Shown: positions 42,101-49,232 of the stretch, one piece after another
How positions within the stretch are numbered: the stretch's first letter is position 1
Layout of the letters: each line of letters opens with the position of its first letter
Assembly (NCBI GenBank): GCA_018389105.1
Contig: JACATO010000334.1
Span: forward strand, 806,001-870,000
From: Nautilus pompilius
Lineage: Eukaryota; Mollusca; Cephalopoda; Nautilida; Nautilidae
Direction of reading: 5' to 3'
DNA: 64,000 nucleotides
Position numbers and translations under genes: made by a program
Notes under the pieces: generated by a model
Seen by the model: the letters and a program-made list of their open reading frames with translations, nothing else
Database searches by the model: none
Told to the model about the DNA's origin: nothing

Positions 42101-44175
42101 CGACCTGCAGTGTGATGCATTGCTAGCTGAGCAATTCATATCTGTACCTCTTCCTGACTCCTCCATGAACAGAGCTTTCTAAAGATCAAGGCTCACATCC
42201 AGAAGATGCTTGTGCTGTTTGCATTAATGTACATATGAGAGCAAACATTTTCAGTGATAAAACTCAGTAAATCAAAATATCAGTCTTTGATGACTGATGA
42301 ATACCTTGCAGCAGCATCAGAAGCTTCATTTCTCTCTTTAAGTCAATTTCCTTGTTTTCCTTCACCTCTATTTTCAATATGTTTAAGATATATTTGAGCT
42401 GTTATGTCATTGCTTCCATACACACTACTAGAAAAAGAAATAGGACAAAAATCAAATTAAAATATTCTATAGGAGATGGTTTGATTGTTGGTATGACTGG
42501 TTTATTGTCTATCATTGTTATTATTCCATTAAGTCTGGAAGCAACACAAAGATTTCTTTATACAATAAATGCTCCATTATGGCCCAACAGTTAACCAAAA
42601 CTTGATAATGGGCCTTCCAGCCCAATTAATCACCAAACCATTCTCAAGATTAACAACCACAAGTGAATAATACCGTAAAAAAATGTTTTCTTTTTTTTTA
42701 ACCTTTTCTAGAAATCAAAAGAACTGGATGCTACTTTTTAATTAGTATGTAATGCTATATATTCCGATGAAAAATTTTTTCTTATAGTGAAAGAAATATA
42801 TCTATAACCGACTTTATTACACTGAAAGATTAGATTTAAGGGAGAATACTGCGTTAGAATGCTTGCATAAAATGTTTTTATACTTCCCTTCATGAGGTGG
42901 ATGAGAATGTCTAGTGTACCCTTATTACAATGTTTGTCACCTATACTAGCAGAGTTGAGATTGATGACCTTTTTTTCCCTTAAGTTGTTTAATTAAGAAA
43001 ATAAAGAAACTCTTTAACATATATTGTCGGTGAATGGTCTTGGTAGGTTAGTGACTGACCGATCTAGCGGGGAAACTGTGGAAGACAGACAGTCCCTTCA
43101 AAACATTTCTCTTTTTCAGGTGTGGGGGGAGCGTGTTTTGGGAGTGATGGCCTGGTTGATGCCTATGTTTGTAGTGATGTCCTGCTTTGGAGCAGCCAAT
43201 GGCGTGCTGTTTGCTACTGGAAGGTTAGCAGTGCTGCTCTTTCTAACTTGCACTGTACTTAGACAAAAAAAAAAAACAAAAACATTCATTTCCATCCAGG
43301 GTTCTGCGTTTTTCCGGTAACCTGAACGAAAAACCACCCCACAGTTCTCCTGACAATCAGTAATGTTCTTGATCCAGTTGCAGTGTTTATGTTAACAAAT
43401 CACAAATTTACCAACTTTATTTCTTTACCAAAATAAGGTGCTTGTGTGAGCCGCACTGGAACTTCCTCTCTTATGGTAATTAAAGGACCCGGCTTGTTTT
43501 CGCTTTGTAATACCTTTATTAAACAGTTTCTGTTTCTGTCTGCGCCGTATCCCTTTCAGGTTGTGCTATGCTGCTGGACGTGAAGGTCATTTTCCAAAAG
43601 TATTTTCATTCATCCACAGAACTCGGATGATCCCTGTGCCGTCTATTGCATTCACGGTACGTTCTGTTGGATAGGCTTTCAAAACCATTTCACCTTTTCC
43701 GAGTTTACTACACCTGCATGCATGCCAAACAAACAAACACAGACACACAATATATGCTGGTCATTAGTTTGAGCCTAAAATACAAAAGTGGAATATTTCT
43801 AAAAATACTGACAAAATAATATAATTTTCATATTGATGCTAGTTATGCTAATTTGTACGCGTGCAGTAAAAGAATACTTCATAGTTCAGTAAATCTGGAG
43901 ATAGAACCCTGCGAGAAAACAATATTTTGGTTGGACATTCTCAAGATTGGACAATGGCTTGGCATCTTTTGGGATTTATGCTTTTTCAGTGATTATTTTT
44001 TCTGTATTATGTTATACAATTTTTAAGAGCAGATAGTTTCTCTTTCTGACTTCATATTTATATGAAATTATATCCACAAGTTTTCAACAGGATCATTGAG
44101 CTTTGAGGCAAGCCAAAAGTGGTAGGCTCAGACTTTTGACCATTATTTTATGCATAAGTATTAAAGGCCTGTGGC

Positions 44176-44219
<44 letters not shown>

Positions 44220-47208
44220 ATGAAAATTTTTAAAAAAACCCTGAAAACGTTTAGAAAAGTAACTTTTTTATTATTTCAGGCAATTGTGGGAATAATTCTA
44301 ATTTTCCGGGTGATCTCAGCACTTTAATTGACTTCTACAGTTTCTCTGCCTGGTTAGTGTATGGATCAACTGCCTTCACAGTACTTTACCTGAGATACAC
44401 CAGACCTGACCTTAAAAGGCCTTACAAGGTTTGTGGCATTCATCTGAAACTTCTGCTTTTTAGTGTTTTGGATTACAATTATTTCTTTGTTATTATGTTA
44501 ATGTATGACCTGTGTATTTAAAGCTCATTGTTTTATTTGGGTACAGTTCCATTACTGATTTTTTTTTTTAAGGATTATTTATTTAAAGCTTGTTTGTACA
44601 TGCCAACTCTGATCTTAAAAGTTCCTCATAAGTTATATAGAACTCAATCTCTCAAAGTGGAGAACTTTTTTTCTTTTTTTTAATGTTGACTATGCAGAAA
44701 GTACAGTTCTATAAGTTACTACCATTCAGATGGAAGAAAAAAATTCAAACTGGGGAAATCAAAGTCCAGCATAGTATAATGTAATTTTGTTAGAGAATTC
44801 ATGCATTGGTTACCTTGCCTTTTAGTTCTTGGGAACATCTTAGACCAATTGAACTTAACTACTTTGGGATATTGAAATTCTGCAGTTTGGATTTTTCAAA
44901 AGGTGTTCAAGATTTTAGTGTAGATATTTGTTAAATATAATTTTTTATCATAGCAACCTGGCTGGGATGCTGAACAGTTTTGTAATTATATCTAGAAAGA
45001 TTATATTTCTTTACATACATCATTTATGAGTACTACTGCTATTCTACATCCATAATTCCACTATACTCAGAATTTTATATTGTTACTTTAATATATCTAA
45101 TCATAAACTAATATGAAAATTGAGGTTTTCTTTAAGTATGAACTAATTTTCTTTCATATATCTTTCTTTGTTTTATTCTGTAACCCTGACCACATAAATT
45201 TTTTCTTTCAGGTTTTCATCGCTGTGCCTTTGATAGTATGCCTGATGTCTATGTATTTGGTTCTCGCACCTGTCATACAGAGTCCTCGAATAGAGTTTTT
45301 ATACGCTTTTCTGTTCATCCTAAGTGGACTACTAGTCTACTTTCCATTTGTGCATTACAAGCTCCATCCACCATTTATGGGTAAGCAAATTACCACGATC
45401 AGCCTGCGATCTCTCTACTTCCGGTTTCAATACAATATTTACTTTCCTCATTAGTGCAGGGAGCCCACAGAAAAGATAAATAGACATCAATGCATTTCTT
45501 AAATTAATTAGTGCTGTCATCATTATCAATTCTACTGCTGAAAAATGTGTAATTTTTTTTCATATCTAACCCCTGGCTGGGGTTTTAGCTGATTTGTTAT
45601 CATGACCCTTAATATTAATAGACATGGGCAGCTGAAAACCCGTGCAGTTGGTTGAAACTTCTAATTACTTTTAAAATCTTTAAGTCTGCAACTTAAACAT
45701 TGTGGATCTAATGATTCAGGGCCTCAAGAAACCCAGCGCCTTCAACTTTGGCAGGGGAAGCCTTACAAAGACTCTGAGATGTGGAAGGAAATTAGAGTGC
45801 CCACAAAATTCCCATGTGACCAGAAAAGAATCCCAAGCTGAGCTTTTGTTTTGCAGGAATCAAAGTCTGGCAGTGGAACGTAGGATTTTGGTAATCTAAC
45901 GCTGGATCACCAAGTTATCCAGTGTATTCCAAATGCTTAAGGCTTGGAAACATTCCTGTTGATCTATGCTGGACAAATAAATTAATATCCTTTCTCAAGT
46001 AAGGACTCCATATCTACACAGTAAATTTAAGCAGACAAGTCAAGAATTAAAAAAAAACAGAAAAATTTCTGATTACTTTATTTGATTCTAAAATGTATTG
46101 CTCTTCACATGTGAGATTTTCTGAAACATTTACAGTTTCTTTAGTGTCACTCTGCTAATAATAATCATAAGTATCTATACTGTTTCCTTTCCACTTAAAT
46201 GTCCAATTTAATAGATTATTCAACTCTACCTTAGAAGTATTTTTGTTGTTTTTTTTTTCAGTATTAACACTAGCATATATTTTATCACCTTCCACAGAAC
46301 TGCATATATTAATTTCTACTTACCATTTTTGTTGTTGTTTTCTAAATCTTATTTTCTATAGGCACAGGTTTAGCATGTGGAAGGTGAGTAATAATTTGAT
46401 CCCCTGACTCTCTATTTAGGTGTTAATCCAGCGGCTGGTGCATGGATGATATAAATTTTATGAATTACTCTTTTGTATCTGTGTATCTTTTTTCGTTTAC
46501 CACTAAACTATTTGTGTACTTAAAAGAACAATGAAGTCCTTGCAGCTTTTAACATATATCGCTACTGTTTATGATTTGTTTGGTTTCATTACTAAAATCA
46601 CTTGCCACATATATAATCAAATGCATATAAGAAATATTGGGAATGTTCAAATGAAAACCAACCTGGCTCTAATGGTATCCAGCTTGGTCTCATTTAAATG
46701 TCTCTATTAATTAAATAATATTATATAAATGCTTAAAGCCACCATATTTTTAGCTCTTTTGAAAGTGAGAGTAGAAAGAGTGCATTAGTGACATCCAAAC
46801 CTTTTTGAGTCTGACTGCACACCATCTTGCATGTCTGTTGTTCAGAGTCTTTTGGTGAGGAGAACCACACAATCATCCATAAATTCTGAAAAGAATTGAA
46901 CATTTAAATTTACTGGTATTACGAAAGTGTTTTAGTTTTGAAATAAATTAAAGATTTACAGACTGCAGAGTTCCTTTTTAGAGCATTGAAAATATTGTTC
47001 AACCACATTATTTGTCAATACCATGAAGTTGTAGCATCTTGTTCCCTGCATACCTCTTTGCTCTAGTATTTTGTCTTCATTTCTTTCAGGTAAAATTACC
47101 AGAGTTCTACAAATTATCATGGATGTAATACCAACAAATACCAGCAGTGATGAGGATGAAGTTTCAGAAGATGTAGAAGAGGAAATGGAAGAACTGAAGA
47201 AAAGCTAG
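16038..47208 (+). CDS. SLC7A9-like: SLC7-family amino acid transporter, b(0,+)AT-like (12 coding exons, frameshift in exon 10)
   Basis: Plasma-membrane light subunit of a heteromeric amino acid transporter; family members exchange cationic and neutral amino acids and pair with an SLC3 heavy chain through a disulfide. Coding exons: 16038-16113, 28973-29074, 29594-29857, 31872-31997, 37980-38079, 38722-38766, 39425-39548, 43120-43223, 43560-43656, 44280-44428, 45212-45380, 47100-10 (47090)-47208, all with GT-AG introns. Visible motifs: the unwound TM1 loop GSGIF (residues 26-30), [10 protein letters not shown] with Cys132 at the heavy-chain disulfide position, and GLWSFDGW (216-223) of TM6 with Asp221 at the substrate-site position. 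The tail has VIP (465-467), comparable to the VPP motif of human b(0,+)AT, then an acidic end. The repaired length would be 491 residues against 487 in human SLC7A9. Exon 10 lacks one base, so the literal frame stops at 44325-44327 (361 codons). Family is certain; the SLC7A9 subtype rests on the cysteine context and tail. Confidence 0.93.
17770..18240 (-). mobile_element. hAT (Charlie/Buster-like) transposon 3' fragment
   Basis: A minus-strand ORF (18224-17964) matches the C-terminal dimerisation region shared by hAT transposases and their domesticated relatives (ZBED5/SCAND3-type): [20 protein letters not shown], then [14 protein letters not shown] and [10 protein letters not shown]. Beyond its stop the sequence ends at CACTGGTTCCCAACCTTTTT (from 17770), a typical hAT terminus. 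The catalytic core and the other terminus are absent, so this is a dead fragment inside intron 1. Confidence 0.82.
18595..18760 (+). promoter_or_regulatory. Promoter-like GC-rich patch
   Basis: CCAAT box (TAGCCAATGGGAGCG, about 18597), a CRE-half TGCGTCAG, and two ETS-type sites (ACAGGAAGCC, ACCGGAAGTG) within 150 bp. An 80-codon frame follows (18830-19072, containing [20 protein letters not shown]), with no recognisable product. Inside intron 1. Confidence 0.25.
22350..23190 (-). pseudogene. Tc1-like transposase relic
   Basis: Minus-strand fragments read [16 protein letters not shown] (end of the Tc1 DNA-binding region), [11 protein letters not shown] (second part of the DDE core, with the Asp in FTDES), and HANDSAKI, the degraded form of the QxDNxPxHxSxxV block. 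These lie in frames broken by stops and shifts. Order and spacing fit a Tc1 transposase reading right to left. Confidence 0.68.
23533..24603 (-). pseudogene. FLYWCH / MULE-type transposase relic
   Basis: At 24603 a minus-strand ORF starts [20 protein letters not shown], then WCCEE, matching the FLYWCH zinc-finger pattern (hydrophobic-YxxxxxxxxxxxWxC). About 840 bp further along, 23766-23533 reads [20 protein letters not shown], then [13 protein letters not shown], the segment that follows the MULE DDE domain in FLYWCH-type transposases. The region between carries stops and shifts. The ends of this inner element were not resolved. Confidence 0.62.
25925..26175 (+). repeat. (TC)n microsatellite, about 250 bp
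   Basis: Long interrupted (TC)n tract in intron 1, read as Leu/Ser or Arg/Glu repeats in the two strands. No coding content. Confidence 0.98.
26870..27900. other. GC-rich island within intron 1
   Basis: Distinctly richer in G+C and CpG than the flanking AT-rich intron, with overlapping open frames on both strands, the longest being 27277-27726 (plus). Could be a CpG-type regulatory island or an inserted element. No repeat boundaries were seen. Confidence 0.4.
26987..27277 (-). CDS. Unrecognised coding-like ORF in a GC-rich island
   Basis: Ninety-six codons on the minus strand; the latter part has balanced composition: [20 protein letters not shown], then [20 protein letters not shown], then [18 protein letters not shown]. 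There is no repeat bias and no obvious domain. Minus-strand frames upstream of it (27586-27332) encode a proline-rich segment ending [11 protein letters not shown]. It could be part of an old mobile or viral-derived element, or chance in GC-rich DNA. I do not recognise it. Confidence 0.25.
   Translation of the reverse strand: MISFRLGGGGRWKLKHNKFEKILLVTESLTDPWLGLSAAGKGLIDYAETNKTPAGWTVLLRPGITDVRATLDPTQINSVVFDDDMLTALNVMCEDH
27935..28262 (-). repeat. CRE-bearing minisatellite, inverted relative to the 14.9-kb array
   Basis: About twelve units of CTCTCTCTGTACTGACGTCAT. Perfect TGACGTCA occurs at 27952, 27973, 27994, 28017, 28059, 28082, 28132 and 28205. Variants include TGAAGTCA (28038), TGACGACA (28107) and TGAGTCA (28159, an AP-1 consensus). 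The array ends in pure (CT)n. The unit is the reverse complement of the 14.9-kb repeat. It lies in intron 1, about 0.7 kb before exon 2. Confidence 0.95.
28973..29074 (+). CDS. SLC7A9-like: SLC7A9-like coding exon 2
   Basis: 102 nt, phase 1 to phase 1, acceptor CATTCAG and donor GTAAGC. Encodes the unwound part of TM1 ([10 protein letters not shown], the alpha-carboxyl binding loop of this fold) followed by SGSVALSL and TM2 residues [11 protein letters not shown]. Confidence 0.95.
29594..29857 (+). CDS. SLC7A9-like: SLC7A9-like coding exon 3
   Basis: 264 nt, donor GTAAGT. Encodes [19 protein letters not shown] (rest of TM2 and loop), TM3 around [13 protein letters not shown] and the extracellular loop [10 protein letters not shown]. 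Cys132 in that loop is where light chains form the disulfide to the SLC3 heavy chain. TM4 begins at the exon end. A (TC)n tract starts about 90 bp downstream. Confidence 0.95.
29946..30180 (+). repeat. (TC)n microsatellite, about 235 bp
   Basis: Interrupted (TC)n tract in intron 3 starting 88 bp after the exon 3 donor. Open frames on both strands here are repeat artefacts. Confidence 0.98.
31076..31275 (+). repeat. Tandem minisatellite with (CT)n, (CA)n and spacer
   Basis: Three copies of a roughly 60-bp unit: (CT)n, TTTCACACACACTCACTCTC, then a spacer CCCATCTTTCCTGCTTT. The reading frame through it on the minus strand is an artefact of the repeat. It lies in intron 3. Confidence 0.9.
31872..31997 (+). 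CDS. SLC7A9-like: SLC7A9-like coding exon 4
   Basis: 126 nt, acceptor after a strong polypyrimidine tract (TTTTTCCTGTAG), donor GTAAGA. Encodes TM4 end and TM5 with the family motif [20 protein letters not shown] followed by TFAKLLA, the conserved amphipathic TM5 helix of SLC7 proteins. Confidence 0.95.
31998..37979 (+). other. Intron 4 of the transporter gene (6.0 kb)
   Basis: AT-rich. Contains the Tc1/mariner relic at 33.8-34.9 kb. A second possible relic is bounded by inverted TGTGGCTAYTT words at 35585-35595 and 36699-36709, without a recognisable transposase. Confidence 0.8.
33814..34960 (-). mobile_element. Tc1/mariner-like transposon relic
   Basis: On the minus strand, 34260-33970 reads [19 protein letters not shown], then broken frames, then DHNPIEHL at about 34002-33981, the Tc1/mariner block around the third catalytic residue (NPIEHLW). 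One likely end is CACTGCTGGCTACTTTATTA at 33814-33833. The opposite end was not recognised. It lies inside intron 4 and has many stops. Confidence 0.68.
37980..38079 (+). CDS. SLC7A9-like: SLC7A9-like coding exon 5
   Basis: 100 nt, acceptor TTTTTAG, donor GTAAGT within the Trp codon of TM6. Encodes [10 protein letters not shown], a short loop, and TM6 up to GLWSFDGW. Asp221 and Trp218 in this segment lie at the substrate-binding face of TM6 in SLC7 structures (family knowledge). Confidence 0.95.
38722..38766 (+). CDS. SLC7A9-like: SLC7A9-like coding exon 6
   Basis: A 45-nt exon, acceptor TTCTTGCAG and donor GTAAGT. Encodes [14 protein letters not shown], the cytoplasmic loop after TM6. This short signature is near-invariant in the light-chain transporters, which is why so small an exon is certain. 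Confidence 0.93.
39425..39548 (+). CDS. SLC7A9-like: SLC7A9-like coding exon 7
   Basis: 124 nt, acceptor TTCACAG, donor GTGAGT at phase 0. Encodes [19 protein letters not shown] (TM7), NIGYFSIM and the extracellular stretch ending SHAVAV. The following intron is 3.6 kb and contains a hAT transposase pseudogene on the same strand. Confidence 0.94.
40088..42330 (+). mobile_element. hAT transposase pseudogene, GTF2IRD2/Charlie-like
   Basis: Plus-strand fragments in several frames match the hAT transposase related to the C-terminal half of GTF2IRD2: [11 protein letters not shown] (41380 on), [16 protein letters not shown] (about 41730-41780) and [20 protein letters not shown] (about 42239-42300), the C-terminal dimerisation segment. 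Upstream, CAAAGGTGGGCAAAATACCACC (from 40087) resembles the family's CAGNGGTGGGCAAACTACGG terminus. Multiple stops and frameshifts show it is dead. It sits in intron 7, in the host gene's orientation. Confidence 0.78.
43120..43223 (+). CDS. SLC7A9-like: SLC7A9-like coding exon 8
   Basis: 104 nt, acceptor TTTTTCAG, donor GTTAGC. Encodes [15 protein letters not shown] and TM8 with [15 protein letters not shown]. The matching exon of the minus-strand paralogue (52654-52760) keeps the same boundaries and the WGER-LG motif. Confidence 0.95.
43560..43656 (+). CDS. SLC7A9-like: SLC7A9-like coding exon 9
   Basis: 97 nt, acceptor CCCTTTCAG, donor GTACGT at phase 0. Encodes [19 protein letters not shown], the cytoplasmic AGREGHFP signature of the family, then the beginning of TM9 (IPVPSIAFT). 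Confidence 0.95.
44179..44215 (+). repeat. (CT)n microsatellite close to exon 10
   Basis: Perfect (CT)n run ending 65 bp before the exon 10 acceptor in intron 9. It sits just upstream of the normal polypyrimidine region. Confidence 0.95.
44280..44428 (+). CDS. SLC7A9-like: SLC7A9-like coding exon 10, one base short
   Basis: Both flanking junctions are phase 0, yet the exon is 149 nt, which is not a multiple of three. It reads AIVGIILIF, then falls out of frame at TTTTCCGGG (44302-44310) and stops at TAA 44325-44327. In the next frame the family motif [19 protein letters not shown] follows at once, and the rest reads to the GTTTGT donor. The simplest explanation is one missing base beside 44306-44308. 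No alternative acceptor repairs the frame. Confidence 0.9.
45212..45380 (+). CDS. SLC7A9-like: SLC7A9-like coding exon 11
   Basis: 169 nt, acceptor TTCTTTCAG, donor GTAAGC. Encodes TM11 ([20 protein letters not shown]), the loop SPRIEFLYA and TM12 ([18 protein letters not shown]). It is intact in the frame that follows exon 10's shifted half, so no further damage has accumulated after the exon 10 lesion. Confidence 0.94.
46362..46383 (+). other. Candidate cryptic 22-nt microexon in intron 11
   Basis: A pyrimidine-rich acceptor (TTTTCTATAG) and a consensus donor (GTGAGT) bracket 22 nt. Inclusion between exons 11 and 12 would add a few residues (GTGLACG-like) and run into TAA at the start of exon 12, removing the VIP/acidic tail. 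Splice-site quality is visible, but there is no evidence it is used. Confidence 0.2.
47090..47208 (+). CDS. SLC7A9-like: SLC7A9-like coding exon 12 (C-terminus and stop)
   Basis: Acceptor TTCTTTCAG at 47088-47089; reads [15 protein letters not shown] followed by a Ser/Asp/Glu-rich tail ending LKKS and TAG at 47206-47208. The LQxxMxVxP end resembles the trafficking tail of vertebrate b(0,+)AT (family knowledge). The strongly acidic extension is specific to this protein. Confidence 0.92.
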
Positions 47209-47620
47209 GGCACTTAGATAAAAACCTAGCTGATGGATGGAAGTACCTGGTGTATCGTTTCATATGACATGGTGCTTCCACCAGTCTGAACATCTCACTG
47301 TTTCTGTTCGAGATAATATGAGGAGAATGGGAGAATAATAGATTATGTCATCATTTATTAAAAACAATAAAAATTGATGTCAGTAGAAGAAAAAATATTA
47401 AAATTGCTTAGGTAATTTTTTGTTTTTTTGGGAGGTAAAAGTACATTTAAAACAACAAATAAATTGCCTTACTTAGTCTTTGCTTTGTTGTTTTCAAATT
47501 AATTTTATTTTTGAAGCATTTGCTTTCAGTTGGGCTTGACATTGTTTACCTGGATTTTAGTTTTAAAGCCCAACAACTTCTTGACAACTGACTATTGAAA
47601 TAAAACAGTTCCTGCGTTAG
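47209..47620 (+). terminator. 3'UTR with candidate poly(A) signals
   Basis: AATAAA hexamers occur at 47366-47371, 47458-47463 and 47599-47604 downstream of the stop codon, in an AT-rich 3'UTR. The first lies only about 160 nt after the stop; which one is used cannot be told from the sequence. Confidence 0.5.
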
Positions 47621-48737
47621 ATAAATTTTTTTTTCAAAATCACATTTAGTAAATTCAGATACACACACACATGTTTTTAACCTCAAGATTCTAACTTTAT
47701 TTTCTGAATACAGAGCACTTTATATAAAATGGCAACCCACAAGATGGAAGGAAAGTGCTCAGAGTTGAGTGGCAATGAGGCAATATCAGATGTTGAGAAA
47801 GCAGATACAGGACCATACCCATACTAGTTTGAGCTGGCATCATGGATTGATTGCAAGGAAATCTCCATTGAGTGAACAGATACTGATCTGTTAGCTGAAC
47901 ACCACCTCAGTGTGACTGACTGACAAACTATTTCAAATCTATACATTGCAAAAAGTAACAGATTTTGTGAACAGAAGCAGTCTACATGATTGGGTTGACA
48001 ACTAATACATGGATGAGCCACTAAGGATTCTTTATCTATGCCATATTCTTGTTTTCCTGTTGCATTTCCCCCTTCTACTCTGCCTTATGAGACAATTCTG
48101 TCCAGTCTCACCTGGAAAAAAAATTTTTCTGCTATTCTATAAGGCAAAGTATGACTATCATTTCTGTTCTAACCAAGGATATTGTTTGTTTGGACATTTT
48201 TATTGAAATCTGGACACTTTTTACATTTGTTTTGGTGTGTGTGTGTGTAGAAAGCTGGAGTTGTTCGTCCCAGGCTTGCATGGCCTGTAGATCGAATAAC
48301 ATTTAAGTTGGTTTATTTTTTTCTAAATGATCTATATGCAGAAAGTTACATCTGGAAATTCTGATTAAATAAAACAATCGAAAAGTTGGCAAAGAACTGA
48401 AGATCTTCAGAGTGTTGTAGAAGACGGGGGGGGGTGTAAAAGGCCAGACTGTAACCTTTGTAAATAAGGCATTTCCAACATTCTTTTCCATTGTCTCACA
48501 ATAGAGAGTCTGAATCTTTAGCTAATTATCAAACAAACTCTGAATTAATATTTTCTAAATTCTCCCAAGTGTACAGTACACTGAGCTGAGAAGAATCACG
48601 ATTATGGAGAAAACGAAGGCTTAAATTGTTCAATTTTCATGCACTGTTATCATTTAAACAAAGCACTTATTGATTTCACTCAAAAAGCGCCCTACACCTT
48701 GGACAATTCTTCGGAGGTGGGGGGAAGAAGCTCGGCG

Positions 48738-48904
48738 TCACGTGATCGTGCGGCGACATTTCATTGGACGGTTGGCGAATCGCGGGTGATTTTGATTGCG
48801 CCGGAAGCCATGTTTGTAATTCGGACCCGGCTTCTAGGAGAAAGGCAGCATTTCCTGGATCGGCCGCCCATGGCAAAGCGCAGTACAGTTTGGAACCACC
48901 CCAG
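48738..48904 (+). promoter_or_regulatory. Promoter-like block and candidate first exon
   Basis: Within 80 bp lie TCACGTGA (48738, E-box), an inverted CCAAT (CATTGGACGG) and an ETS site overlapping a start codon (CCGGAAGCCATG, ATG at 48810). An open frame from 48810, with a second ATG at 48870 (MAKRSTVWNHP), runs to a GTAGGT donor at 48905. A compatible next exon could be 49179-49232. No downstream exons or homology were recognised, so the gene is hypothetical. Confidence 0.3.
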
Positions 48905-49178
48905 GTAGGTGTCTTGGTTGAGCGTGGAGGTTTTTTTTTTTTTGTTCTTGCATATCAGTGAGTACATACCTGTAGAGAATGGCCGACACGAACAAGCAGA
49001 GCTCTACAACATGCTCTTTTGGGATAAGTCACTCTCTTCTGGTCCCATGGCAATAAATGAATTCGCAAGTTAAATAAGGCGTTTACCTTTAAGGACAGGG
49101 TTATCGAGACGAGTTCCCCGCCGCGCGCTTACAGTGACTTAATTAAATTGACACTTCCTGCCCTAATACCACTGACAG

Positions 49179-49232
49179 AGAAGATGGGGGAAGTTTCGGT
49201 GATGGTGCCGTCGCTAAAAGACGAGAGAACGG
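49179..49232 (+). CDS. Candidate second exon of a hypothetical plus-strand gene
   Basis: Acceptor CACTGACAG and donor GTAAAC bracket 54 nt that read in phase from the 48904 donor as REDGGSFGDGAVAKRRENG. Splice phases fit, but 54 nt is too little to prove coding, and the product is not recognised. Confidence 0.2.
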
